Source: an uncultured bacterium (GTDB lineage: Bacteria; Planctomycetota; JAJSAM01; JAJVHW01). From it: a DNA stretch of 64,000 nt. A model generated the notes under the pieces. That model was not told where the DNA came from and did no database searches. It saw only the letters and a list, made by a program, of their open reading frames with translations. This document shows positions 38,592-46,823 of the stretch, one piece after another; positions within the stretch are counted from its first letter, which is position 1, and each line of letters begins with the position of its first letter. The DNA is taken from positions 372,001 through 436,000 of the forward strand of contig CALKVK010000035.1 in the NCBI GenBank assembly GCA_937996235.1, read 5' to 3'. Made by a program: the position numbers and the translations under genes.

Positions 38592-39835
38592 CTAGAGAGC
38601 ACGCGCGCGACGACGTGCTTCAGGTAGCGCCCCTCGGGCGCCGCCGTCGTCCAGGGGTGGTCCGGGGCCTGGCCGCCGACGTAGAGCACCTGGACGCGGC
38701 GCCGCGCACGCAGCGCCGTGTCGCGCAGCATGCGCAGGAACTCCTGCTCCTCGAGCACGCCGGTGCACGAGGACGTGGCCAGGATGCCGCCCGGCGCGAC
38801 GACCTCGATGGCACGCAGGTTCAGCTCGGCGTACCCGCGCAGCGCGCCCGGCAGCTCGCGCCGGGACGTCGCGAAACGCGGCGGATCCACCGAGACCGCG
38901 TCGAAGCGCTCGGGCGACTCGGCGAGCGCGCGCAGCGCGTCGAACCCGTCGCCCTCGCGCGCCTCGAGGCGCTCCGCGACGGCGTTGCGCGCGGCGTTCT
39001 CGCGCAGGCGCGCGAGTGCGCGCGCGGAGACGTCGATGGCCAGCGCGCCCGTGGCGCCGCCGACGAGCGCGGACAGGCCGAAGCCGCCGGTTCCGCTGAA
39101 CACGTCGAGCACGCGCCGTCCGCGCGCGAGCGCGGCGAAGCGCGCGCGGTTGTCGCGCTGATCCAGGAACAGGCCGGTCTTCTGGCCGTGCGCGAGGTCC
39201 ACGAGGTGCCGCACGCCGTTCTCGACCACCTCGACGTCGTCGGGCGGCGCCTCGCCCGCGAGTCGTCCCCCACCGGGGTGGAAGCCCTCGCGCTTCGCGA
39301 ACTCGGCCGCCGGGCGCTCGACGACGCCGCGGGCACCGAGCGCGGCGAGGAGCGCCTCCGCCAGCGCGCCGCGACGGTCGGCCGCGGCGCGCGTCGTGAC
39401 CTGCAGCACGACGTGGTCGCCGTAGCGATCCGCCACGACACCGGGCAGCTGGTCGCCCACGCCGTGCACGACGCGCCACGCGCTCGCGACGTCGTCGAGC
39501 CGCAGGACCTCGCGCCGCAGCCGCACCGCCTGCCGCACGCGCCGGGCGAGGAAGGCGGCGTCGATCGGGCCGGGCGTGCGCCGGTAGATGCGGACGCGCA
39601 CGGCCGAGCTGCCGTTCCAGACGCCGCGCCCGATGAAGCGGCCGCGCGCATCCACGACGTCCACCTCGTCACCGTCGCCGGGTACGCCTTCGACAGCCGT
39701 GATCGCCCCCTCGTAGACGTCCGGGTGCCCCGCCCAGGCCGGGCGGGCGCGGCCCTCCGCGAGCACGACGCGCACCCCCTCCCCCGCGTACGGCGCGTCG
39801 GAGGTCGGCTCCACGGGCGTCTCGTCCGAACTCAT
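38588..39835 (-). CDS. RlmI-like 23S rRNA (cytosine-C5) methyltransferase
   Basis: 415 residues. N-terminal PUA-like domain (RARPAWAGHPDVYEGAI) and central strand-rich region, then a Rossmann methyltransferase: SAM-binding VLDVFSGTGGFGLSAL, motif IV DPPRF, and an SCTG segment in the place of the catalytic cysteine loop of m5C enzymes. The HGQKTGLFLDQRDNR stretch is typical of the RlmI/RlmK family. The ATG overlaps the stop of the upstream membrane gene as ATGA. Third gene of the larE operon. Confidence 0.85.
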   Translation of the reverse strand: MSSDETPVEPTSDAPYAGEGVRVVLAEGRARPAWAGHPDVYEGAITAVEGVPGDGDEVDVVDARGRFIGRGVWNGSSAVRVRIYRRTPGPIDAAFLARRVRQAVRLRREVLRLDDVASAWRVVHGVGDQLPGVVADRYGDHVVLQVTTRAAADRRGALAEALLAALGARGVVERPAAEFAKREGFHPGGGRLAGEAPPDDVEVVENGVRHLVDLAHGQKTGLFLDQRDNRARFAALARGRRVLDVFSGTGGFGLSALVGGATGALAIDVSARALARLRENAARNAVAERLEAREGDGFDALRALAESPERFDAVSVDPPRFATSRRELPGALRGYAELNLRAIEVVAPGGILATSSCTGVLEEQEFLRMLRDTALRARRRVQVLYVGGQAPDHPWTTAAPEGRYLKHVVARVLSS

Positions 39836-40368
39836 GGCTGCTCCTGCGGCTCGTCCGAGCCGTCCTCGCGACGCTTCCGTACCCCGCGGGAGTGGCGTGC
39901 GTCGTCGCTCGCGAGCGCCGCGCGCGCGAACGGCACGAACGCGATCGGGAGCAGCACCGCCACGGCGATCGCGAAGTGCTCGCGCGCGCGCAGCGTGTCG
40001 TCGAACACCACGAACACGTAGAGCGCCGGAACCGCCGCGGCCCAGGCGAACGCGCGGCGCAGGGCGCGCGTCGACGGACGGTCGTGGCGCTCGATGGCAC
40101 GCGTCGTCGCCACGAGCCCGCCGACCACGGCGGCACTCGCGACGAGCACGGGGACCCAGAAGAGGACGCGGTCGAGGAGTCGGTCGGGGACGAGAGCCGC
40201 GAGCGCGGTGCCACCGGTGAACCGGTCGCGCACGCCCCCGACACCGAGCACGATGTTCGCTGCCACCAGGACGGGGAGCGCCCCCACCGCGATCCATGCC
40301 CACTTCGGGACGCGGCCCCACGCGGAGCGCCGCCGACGCCGCCCCCGGTGCTCGCCGTCGCCGCTCAC
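39832..40368 (-). CDS. Small four-helix membrane protein, unknown function
   Basis: 178 residues. Basic N-terminus (HRGRRRRRSAWGR) and about four hydrophobic helices: ~28-45, ~70-92, ~105-122 and ~128-148. A charged C-terminus (KRREDGSDEPQEQ) follows. I do not recognise the family. It starts with GTG overlapping the larE stop (GTGA) and ends overlapping the methyltransferase start (ATGA), so it is translationally locked between them. Confidence 0.7.
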   Translation of the reverse strand: MSGDGEHRGRRRRRSAWGRVPKWAWIAVGALPVLVAANIVLGVGGVRDRFTGGTALAALVPDRLLDRVLFWVPVLVASAAVVGGLVATTRAIERHDRPSTRALRRAFAWAAAVPALYVFVVFDDTLRAREHFAIAVAVLLPIAFVPFARAALASDDARHSRGVRKRREDGSDEPQEQP

Positions 40369-41216
40369 GACGTCTCGGCCCGTGCGCCCGGCTCCGCGGC
40401 CGGCTGGAGCGCCGTGCGGTTCGCGCCGCCGGTGCGCAGCCCGTCGAGGTCGAGCACGACGAACCGGAACCCGGCGCGACGCACCGCCTCCGCGATCCGC
40501 GCATGCTCCGCGGCGGCGCGCGGGAGGTCGGTGCGCGGGAGCTCCAGGCGCGCGATCTCGCCGTGGTGCCGCACCCGCAGCTCGCCGTACCCGAGCGCGC
40601 GCAGCGCACGCTCGGCATCCGCGACCTGCCGCAGCCGCTCCGCGGTCACCGGGGTCCCGTGCGGGATGCGCGACGCGAGACACGGCGCGGCGGGCTTGTC
40701 GGCCGTCGCGAGCCCGCGCCGCCGCGCCTCCGCCCGGATCTCGGCCTTCGTGAGCCCGGCCTCGCGCAGGGGCGACACGACGTGGCGCTCGAGCGCCGCG
40801 CGGACGCCGGGGCGGTCCGCCGGGTCGTCGTCCGCGTTCAGGCCGTCCGCCACGTGGGCGAAGCCGTTCCGCCGCGCCCAGTCGAGGGCGCGGTCGTACA
40901 GCTCGCTCTTGCACACGTAGCAGCGATCCGGCGCGTTGCGCACGTAGCGCGGGTCCTCGGTCTCGCGCGTGGCGAGGCGCACCAGGCGCACCCCCACGGC
41001 CGCCGCGACGCCCTCCGCGTCCGCGATCTCCTCCGGGGCCAGGCTTGCGCTCACGCCCGTGAGCGCGACCGTCCTGTCGCCGAGCACCTCGGCGGCGACG
41101 GCCACGAGCAGCGACGAATCGACGCCGCCGCTCAGCGCCACGGCCACGCTCCCCAGCTCGCGCAACCGCGTGGCGAGCGCGTCGAGTTTCCGAGCCGAGG
41201 GGGCCTCCGCGTGCAC
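40365..41216 (-). CDS. larE: LarE-type ATP-dependent sacrificial sulfur transferase
   Basis: 283 residues. PP-loop SGGVDSS at 29-35 adenylates the substrate. C179 in APCLASRIPHG corresponds to the sulfur-donating cysteine region of LarE; C99 and C102 (CYVC) add a second cysteine pair. LarE builds the nickel-pincer cofactor of lactate racemase from nicotinate derivatives; LarB and LarC are not within this window. GTG start without Shine-Dalgarno, six bases after TACATT. Confidence 0.85.
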   Translation of the reverse strand: MHAEAPSARKLDALATRLRELGSVAVALSGGVDSSLLVAVAAEVLGDRTVALTGVSASLAPEEIADAEGVAAAVGVRLVRLATRETEDPRYVRNAPDRCYVCKSELYDRALDWARRNGFAHVADGLNADDDPADRPGVRAALERHVVSPLREAGLTKAEIRAEARRRGLATADKPAAPCLASRIPHGTPVTAERLRQVADAERALRALGYGELRVRHHGEIARLELPRTDLPRAAAEHARIAEAVRRAGFRFVVLDLDGLRTGGANRTALQPAAEPGARAETS

Positions 41217-41222
41217 CGCGGG

Positions 41223-41228
41223 AATGTA
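41223..41228 (-). promoter_or_regulatory. Leaderless-type -10 box TACATT for larE
   Basis: On the minus strand TACATT sits exactly six bases before the larE GTG. It is divergent to the TAGGTT box of the neighbouring gene; the two starts are 75 bases apart. Confidence 0.5.
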
Positions 41229-41279
41229 CCGGGGACGGACGCTTCCGGACCGGAATCGGAACGCCGTGGAAAGGGGTGG

Positions 41280-41285
41280 TAGGTT
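41280..41285 (+). promoter_or_regulatory. Leaderless-type -10 box TAGGTT for the HEAT/hydrolase gene
   Basis: TAGGTT is followed by six bases and then the GTG at 41292. No ribosome-binding site can fit between. Confidence 0.5.
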
Positions 41286-41291
41286 GCTTCG

Positions 41292-42821
41292 GTGCGCCCC
41301 GCCCGACGCGCCGGAGCCGTCCTCGTCAGCGCGCTGCTGCTGCTGCTGGCGGCCGCGGGCGCGCACGCCGACGACGACGCGGACCCCTACGGCCGCGTCC
41401 TCGACGAGTTCCGCCGCAAGATGCAGGGCGCGAGCGTCGAGAAGGCCGCGGAGGCCGTGCGCCTGCTCGATCCCGCGAACCCGCGCTCGCTGCCGGAGCT
41501 GCTCGGAGTCCTCGCGAAGGCGCACTGGTACGTGCGCGGTACGGCCATGGACGCGCTCGCGTCGGTTCCCGCGGGGCCGCTGCGCGCGGAGCTGCGGCTG
41601 CACCTGCTGACCGACGAGGACCCGTGGGTCCGCGAAGGCGTCGCGTTCGCGATGGCGACGGGCCCCGTGCCGGGCGACGCCGACGCGCTCGTCGGTGCGC
41701 TCGACGACGCGGACTGGCACGTGCGGCGCACCGCGGCGCGCGCGCTGGGGGCGATCGTCTCGAAGGATGGCGTCGCGCGCCTCGTACGCGCGTTCACCGA
41801 GGAGACGGACCTGCGGGTGCGCGTGTGGGTGCACGCGAGCCTCCGCGCGGTCGCGGGACGCGACTTCGGGCGCGAGCCGACGATCTGGCGCGAGTGGTGG
41901 GAGCGCAACCGCGACCGCCCCGAGTGGAAGGCGCAGGGCGACGAGGTCGTCCGCGAGGAGTTCGCGGGCGTGCCGCTCGAGACCTTCACGGTGGACACTC
42001 CCGCCCCCTCCGGAGGACGCTCGGAGCGCCCCGAGGTCTTCGTGCTCGCGCCGTTCGGGTACACGCACGACTGGTTCCGTCCGACGCTCGACGAGCTCTC
42101 GGACAGCGTCCGGCTGACGTACGTCACGCTGCCCACGATCTCGGAGCTCACGGGCGCGTCCGGCTACGGCCCGTCCGTCCCGACCTACCCGGTCGACCGG
42201 CTCGCCGCCGCACTCGAGGACCTGCGCGAGAAGCACGGCGCCGAACGCGTGGTCGTGCTGGCGTCCGGACCGACGGCGTGGATCGCCGAGCGGTACGCCC
42301 AGCGCTACGCGAAGCGCGTCGCGGCGCTCCTGCTCGTCGACGGCTGGCTCGACCGGACGGCGTACGGCCAGGCGCTCGCCCGACTCTACGCGCAGGGATC
42401 GGCGTCGGAGCGCTGGGCGGCGGAACTGCTCCTCGGCGAGGTGCCGACGCAGCACACGCCCGAGGAGGGGCTGCGGCTGCGGCGCGTGTTCCTGACGCAC
42501 GCGCTCGCGGAGCCCCGCGACAGCGAGGCGTGGCGGCTCTGGCGGACGGCCGCGCGCGACACGGGGTTCGTGACCGTGCCCCCCCTCGAGTTCGACCGCC
42601 ACACGCGCATCGAGATCCCGACGCTGTTCACGTTCCCCGGCGAGTCGCCGTTCGGAGGCGGCACCGCGGACGACCTGCGGCGCATCCGCGCGTCCTTCAA
42701 GAAGCCGCCACCCGTCACGGCCGTGCTCCGCGACTCCCGCGGCTTCGCGCACGTGGAGGATCCGGAGGAGTTCCTGCGCGTGCTGCGCGGGTTCCTCGGG
42801 TTCGCCGGCGTACTGAAGTGA
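41292..42821 (+). CDS. Secreted HEAT-repeat protein fused to a degenerate alpha/beta-hydrolase-like domain
   Basis: 509 residues. Signal peptide ending AGAHADD. HEAT-like repeats at ~60-205 (HWYVRGTAMDALASV, DWHVRRTAARALGAI, DLRVRVWVHASLRAV). From ~245 onward the pattern is alpha/beta-hydrolase-like (EVFVLAPFGYTHDWF; VVVLASGPTAWIAERYA; LLVDGWLD). The nucleophile elbow that should read GxSxG reads ASGPT, so the catalytic serine is missing or displaced; a C-terminal histidine (FAHVEDP) remains. It may therefore bind rather than hydrolyse. GTG start, no ribosome-binding site. Confidence 0.7.
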   Translation: MRPARRAGAVLVSALLLLLAAAGAHADDDADPYGRVLDEFRRKMQGASVEKAAEAVRLLDPANPRSLPELLGVLAKAHWYVRGTAMDALASVPAGPLRAELRLHLLTDEDPWVREGVAFAMATGPVPGDADALVGALDDADWHVRRTAARALGAIVSKDGVARLVRAFTEETDLRVRVWVHASLRAVAGRDFGREPTIWREWWERNRDRPEWKAQGDEVVREEFAGVPLETFTVDTPAPSGGRSERPEVFVLAPFGYTHDWFRPTLDELSDSVRLTYVTLPTISELTGASGYGPSVPTYPVDRLAAALEDLREKHGAERVVVLASGPTAWIAERYAQRYAKRVAALLLVDGWLDRTAYGQALARLYAQGSASERWAAELLLGEVPTQHTPEEGLRLRRVFLTHALAEPRDSEAWRLWRTAARDTGFVTVPPLEFDRHTRIEIPTLFTFPGESPFGGGTADDLRRIRASFKKPPPVTAVLRDSRGFAHVEDPEEFLRVLRGFLGFAGVLK

Positions 42822-42922
42822 CGGCGCCGCGCGACGGCGTCGGCGCTATCCTCCGCAACACGCGGCCCGTCGGTTGCGTTGACGGGACGGCGCGCGCGGT
42901 CCGCGCGCCTCGGGAGGTGCGC

Positions 42923-44098
42923 GTGCGCGTCGACGTTCGCTACGTGGGACTGGCGGCGGCGCTCGCGGTCGCGGCGAGCGCGGTCCGCGCGCCGGCCGAG
43001 GACGCCCCCGCGGCGTCCGGGAAGGTCGCGCTCGCGGACTTCTTCAAGGGCAAGCTCGTGCGGGCGACCCCGAAGGGCGAGATCGAGCTCGCCTACGACT
43101 TCGAGGACGCCGCGCAGCTCGACGACTTCGAGATCACCTGTCCGTTCCGGGCGATCGTCACGACGAAGCGCGCGGTCGAGCAGGGGCGGCTGCGCCTCGA
43201 GGGCACGGGCAGCCTGCGGCACAAGGCCGTGTTCGGCGAGCGGGTCGGGGGCGAGGCGAGCTTCACGCCCATGCGCACGCGCGACTTCGGGTTCGCGGTG
43301 TCCGAGCAGCGCGAGAGCGAGGTGTTCACCCTCTACTGCGTGCAGGACCAGTACTTCAGCCGGGGCGACGGTGTCTTCACGCCGCAGAACATGGTCATCA
43401 AGTTCATCCCCCGCGACCCGAAGGTGAACAAGGACGGGATGCAGGACTGGCGCTACTGCGGCTCGCGCGGCCCGAAGCCCGACATCCAGCGCGGCGTGGC
43501 GCTGTCGCTGCGGATCGAGCGCGGCGACAACCAGAGCGAGATGTGGATGGAGGGCTTCCACAGCAAGGGCAAGGAGGCCGGCCGCGACCTGACCTCGCAG
43601 ATGCTCGCGCTCTACACGTACGACTCCGACGTGAAGGTGGACGACCTGATCGTGCGCGGTGTGCTCTCGCCGGAGTACGTCGCGGCGCACAACCTCGACC
43701 TGAACGTCCCGGAGCCCGCGACCGAGGAGCCGGCGGCGACGGATCCGGGCATCGACCCGGCGCTCGCGGCGCGCGTGCGCGAGCAGGTGGCGGCGTACCC
43801 GGCAACCACGAAGGCGCCGGAGATGGCGCGGCTGCTGCGCGACACGGCGGTCCCGGAGGCACTGCGCGCCGAGGCGGTCGAGCGCATCGTGGCCGTGGCG
43901 GACAAGCGCATCGTGCCGCTCCTGATCGACGGCCTCTACTCCGAGGAGGAGGCCTCCCGACGACTCGCGAACGATGTCGTGAAGGCGCTGGTCCCGCGGA
44001 ACTTCGGGTTCAAGTCCGACGCCCCCGAGGACAAGCGCCGCAAGGCGATCACGGCGCTGAACGAGTACATCCGGAAGAACGCGGCGCAGTTCCAGTAG
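42923..44098 (+). CDS. Secreted protein with LamG/jelly-roll-like domain and helical C-terminus
   Basis: 391 residues from the GTG at 42923, which has GGGAGG five bases upstream. The nearby GTG at 42917 lies inside that site. Signal peptide ending near RAPAED. Residues ~50-250 are beta-rich, resembling concanavalin-like or DUF1080-type folds (IELAYDFEDAAQLDDFEI; KVDDLIVRGVLSPEYV). The last ~110 residues are HEAT-like helices ending ITALNEYIRKNAAQFQ. No catalytic residues are recognised. A TATCCT box at 42846-42851 is a possible -10. Confidence 0.65.
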   Translation: MRVDVRYVGLAAALAVAASAVRAPAEDAPAASGKVALADFFKGKLVRATPKGEIELAYDFEDAAQLDDFEITCPFRAIVTTKRAVEQGRLRLEGTGSLRHKAVFGERVGGEASFTPMRTRDFGFAVSEQRESEVFTLYCVQDQYFSRGDGVFTPQNMVIKFIPRDPKVNKDGMQDWRYCGSRGPKPDIQRGVALSLRIERGDNQSEMWMEGFHSKGKEAGRDLTSQMLALYTYDSDVKVDDLIVRGVLSPEYVAAHNLDLNVPEPATEEPAATDPGIDPALAARVREQVAAYPATTKAPEMARLLRDTAVPEALRAEAVERIVAVADKRIVPLLIDGLYSEEEASRRLANDVVKALVPRNFGFKSDAPEDKRRKAITALNEYIRKNAAQFQ

Positions 44099-44281
44099 CC
44101 GCTCCCGCGCCGAGGCCCTTCCCATCGCGGCCCGGCCCGGTCAGAATGTGGCAACCGGTGCGCCGCTCGCGGCGTCCCACGTCATGAAGGTGTCCACCCG
44201 CACGGGCCCCCAGGCTCGGCGCTTGCGATACCGCCGCCGAAACCCGGCGTCCCACCCGGGGTTCGAGTCCTGGAGGTGCAC

Positions 44282-44818
44282 ATGCGGTCCATCCTGCGCT
44301 GGGGTGTCGCGGTGGTCGTCGCGACCGTCGCCGCCGTCACGCTCGGCCCCGAGGCGAGCTACGCCCGCGGAGGCGGCGGTGGCGGTGGCGGAGGAGGCCG
44401 TGGCGGCGGCGGTGGTGGCGGCGGCCGCGGGGCCGGCGGCGGCGGCGGGCGCGGGGGCGGTCGTGGCGGCGGCAGCGGCCTCGGCGGCGGCGGTGGTCGC
44501 GGCGGCGGCGGCGGCGGTCGTGGCGCCGGCTCCGGCGGCGGAGGCGGGGGTCCCGGCGGCGGAGGCGGCGGACGCCCGAGCCGCGGCACGAAGACCGGCA
44601 AGACGACCGGCAAGCCGCCGAAGGACACCGCCGAGTACCTGCAGTTCATCCAGCGCGAGGAGGCGGACTACGTCCGCGAGGAACTGCTCTTCGACATCCG
44701 CGACGAGGCGCTCCTGACGGAGCGGGACCGCTCGCGCGCCCGGGCCCTCGCCGAGGAGCGCGAGGACGCGGCACGCGAGAGGCGGCGCACCCGCGAGTCG
44801 GGCGCGCACCCGTACTGA
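44282..44818 (+). CDS. Small secreted glycine-rich protein
   Basis: 178 residues. ATG at 44282 with GGAGG five bases upstream. Signal peptide (1-~29, ending ASYARG), then about 75 residues that are almost only Gly with scattered Arg, Ala, Ser. A Lys/Thr linker and a charged helical tail rich in Arg/Glu follow. The low-complexity region is not a simple DNA repeat; its codons vary (ggc, ggt, gga). Possibly a surface or matrix protein. The 183-bp region before it has no other gene. Confidence 0.65.
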   Translation: MRSILRWGVAVVVATVAAVTLGPEASYARGGGGGGGGGGRGGGGGGGGRGAGGGGGRGGGRGGGSGLGGGGGRGGGGGGRGAGSGGGGGGPGGGGGGRPSRGTKTGKTTGKPPKDTAEYLQFIQREEADYVREELLFDIRDEALLTERDRSRARALAEEREDAARERRRTRESGAHPY

Positions 44819-44844
44819 GCCCACCGCGCCGGGTCGCCGGGCTC

Positions 44845-44861
44845 CCCGCCGCCGAGGCGGG
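44845..44861 (+). terminator. Possible GC hairpin terminator after the Gly-rich gene
   Basis: CCCGCC (44845-44850) pairs with GGCGGG (44856-44861) around a 5-base loop, 26 bases after the stop codon. There is no T-tract, so termination is only a guess. Confidence 0.3.
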
Positions 44862-44877
44862 AGGACCGGGTGCCGCG

Positions 44878-44930
44878 GCGACAGCGCAGCGCGACGACGG
44901 GGCGAACGGCCGCCGGCGTCGCGCTGTCGC
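44878..44930. other. Long imperfect inverted repeat in the 234-bp gap before the TPR gene
   Basis: GCGACAGC (44878-44885) pairs with GCTGTCGC (44923-44930), and GCGACG (44891-44896) with CGTCGC (44917-44922). That gives 14 pairs with a 5-base bulge on one side and a 20-base loop. The rest of the gap (44819-45052) shows no gene. The element could be a leader hairpin of the TPR gene, a terminator, or a small RNA element. Confidence 0.45.
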
Positions 44931-45052
44931 AGTTCCGGAGCGGTCCGTCGCCCGGCGCGCATGGTGCGGCCCGGCGCTTGCGAGACGACTGCGGCAGCGC
45001 GAGCATGACGAACCGCTCGTGCCGCGGAACGGGAAGATCGGCGAGGACTGAC

Positions 45053-46819
45053 ATGCAGCACCTACGTTCGCTCGCGCGTGGACGCGTCCGTCTGGCCACG
45101 GGGCTCGTCGCTGCGGCGCTCGCGGCGGGCACGGCCCTGGCCTGGAGCCCCGCACTCGCGTGGGCGCAGGACACCGGCGCGGCCACGCAGCTCGTCCACG
45201 ACGCCGGCAGGAAGCTGCGCGAGCAGGACCTCGGAGGGGCCCTGCGGCTGCTGGAGCAGGCCGTGGCGGCCGACCCCGGCAACGCGGCGGCCCACGCGAT
45301 GTACCAGGACACGGCGCGTCAGGTCGTCGGTCCGGCGGACGTCATCCAGCGCTACCGCAAGCTCGCGGCCGAGAAGCCCGACGACGCGCTGTACGCATAC
45401 CTGGCCGCGCGCCTCGACGACCCGGAGGCCGCGGCGCAGGCGTTCGAGAAGCTGGTCCTCAAGTTCCCGAAGTCGCCGTGGCCGCTGCTCGGCAAGGCGC
45501 ACGCGTACGAGCAGCTCGGACGGACGCAGGACGCGCTCGCCGCACTCGAGGCGGCGCTCAGCCTCGCCCCCTCCGATGCCTACGTGCGTGCCGTGCACGC
45601 CTACGCGCTCGAGCGGGCGCAGCGCTGGAGCGACGCCGCCGACGCCTGGCGCCGCGTGGTCGAGCTGGCGCCGCGCGACAGCTCCGCGCGCATCGGGTTG
45701 GGCGAGTGCCTGCGCAACGCCGGCGTCGACGAGGACGCCGTCGCGGCGTTCGGCGAGGCGGCCGCAGCCGACCCGAAGGACCCCGATCCGCCGTACCGCA
45801 TCGGTCTCGTGCACCTGCAGGCGGGGCGCATCACCGAGGCGCTCGCGTCGTTCGAGCAGGCGCTCGCGCTCGACCGCGGCATGGTCGAGGCGCTCTGCGG
45901 CGCCGCCGAGGCGGCGCTGAAGCGCGCGATCGACGACGCGAAGGCGAAGAACGAGCTCCCCGACGAGAAGCAGCTGCAGACCGCCCTCGACTACGCCGTG
46001 CGCGCGGCCGCGGCGAACCCGGAGAGCGCACGCGCGCACTTCGCCCAGGGCGCCGTCTACGAGGCGTTCGGCGAGTTCGACGCCGTGCACCTCGACAAGT
46101 CGCTCGAGGAGTACCAGGCGGCGCTCGACCGGCTCTCGTTCCCGGGCCCGCCCCGCGTGCGCGTCCTCGTGGCACGCTCGTACGTCCTGCTGCGGCTCGC
46201 GCGCTGGGACGAGGCCGAGCAGACGGCCGTCATGGCGCTGGACATCGACCCGAAGAACATCCCGGCGATGCTGCACGCCGGCCACGCGCTGTCGCAGACG
46301 GGCAAGTACGAGGAGGCGCTGAAGAAGTACTACAAGGTGGGCCTCAAGATCGCGAAGGACGACCCGCGTCTGCTCTTCGGCGCCGGCATGGCGAGCTGGG
46401 GCGCGTTCAAGCACAACGACGCGCGCAAGTACATCGAGGACGCCGTCAAGGCGGACGAGGAGAACGGCCTGTACCGTCTCGCGCTGGGCGACCTCTACTA
46501 CGAGCTGAAGAAGAACAAGGAGGCCGAGGTCCAGCTGCAGGTCGCCGTCGAGCTGCGACCGAAGGACCCCGTCGCGTGGTCCGCCTACGGCCGCGCGTGC
46601 TCCGCGACCCAGAACTGGACCGAGTCCGCCGCGGCGTTCGAGAAGGTGTGCGAGCTGAACGAGGACGCCGTCGACGAGTACGAGTACCTCGCGATCATCT
46701 ACGGGCTGCACCTCAAGGACGCCGAGAAGGCGAAGGCGGCCGCGAAGAAGTTCGCCGAGAAGGGCGGGAGCGACCCCAACATCCAGTCGTTCCTCGACGA
46801 CCTCGTGAACGGGTCCTGA
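45053..46819 (+). CDS. Secreted TPR protein
   Basis: 588 residues. Signal peptide ending LAWAQDTG. At least ten TPR units, for example AHAYEQLGRTQDALAALEAAL, GLVHLQAGRITEALASFEQAL and HALSQTGKYEEALKKYYKVG, fill residues ~45-580. No catalytic domain. GAGG lies 6 bases before the ATG. Co-directional with the HEAT gene 4 bases downstream, so the two are probably one operon. Role as an exported protein-interaction scaffold is inferred. Confidence 0.85.
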   Translation: MQHLRSLARGRVRLATGLVAAALAAGTALAWSPALAWAQDTGAATQLVHDAGRKLREQDLGGALRLLEQAVAADPGNAAAHAMYQDTARQVVGPADVIQRYRKLAAEKPDDALYAYLAARLDDPEAAAQAFEKLVLKFPKSPWPLLGKAHAYEQLGRTQDALAALEAALSLAPSDAYVRAVHAYALERAQRWSDAADAWRRVVELAPRDSSARIGLGECLRNAGVDEDAVAAFGEAAAADPKDPDPPYRIGLVHLQAGRITEALASFEQALALDRGMVEALCGAAEAALKRAIDDAKAKNELPDEKQLQTALDYAVRAAAANPESARAHFAQGAVYEAFGEFDAVHLDKSLEEYQAALDRLSFPGPPRVRVLVARSYVLLRLARWDEAEQTAVMALDIDPKNIPAMLHAGHALSQTGKYEEALKKYYKVGLKIAKDDPRLLFGAGMASWGAFKHNDARKYIEDAVKADEENGLYRLALGDLYYELKKNKEAEVQLQVAVELRPKDPVAWSAYGRACSATQNWTESAAAFEKVCELNEDAVDEYEYLAIIYGLHLKDAEKAKAAAKKFAEKGGSDPNIQSFLDDLVNGS

Positions 46820-46823
46820 GCCG

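Noticed and set aside
44220..44281. tRNA-like T-loop GGTTCGAGTCC upstream of the Gly-rich gene
   Set aside because: The T-stem has a mismatch, no complementary 5' acceptor is found about 70 bases upstream, and the GGAGG ribosome-binding site of the Gly-rich gene occupies the would-be acceptor.
44375..44600. DNA-level tandem repeat or CRISPR-like array
   Set aside because: The GGC/GGT/GGA pattern is the coding run of the Gly-rich protein; there are no fixed-length units or spacers.
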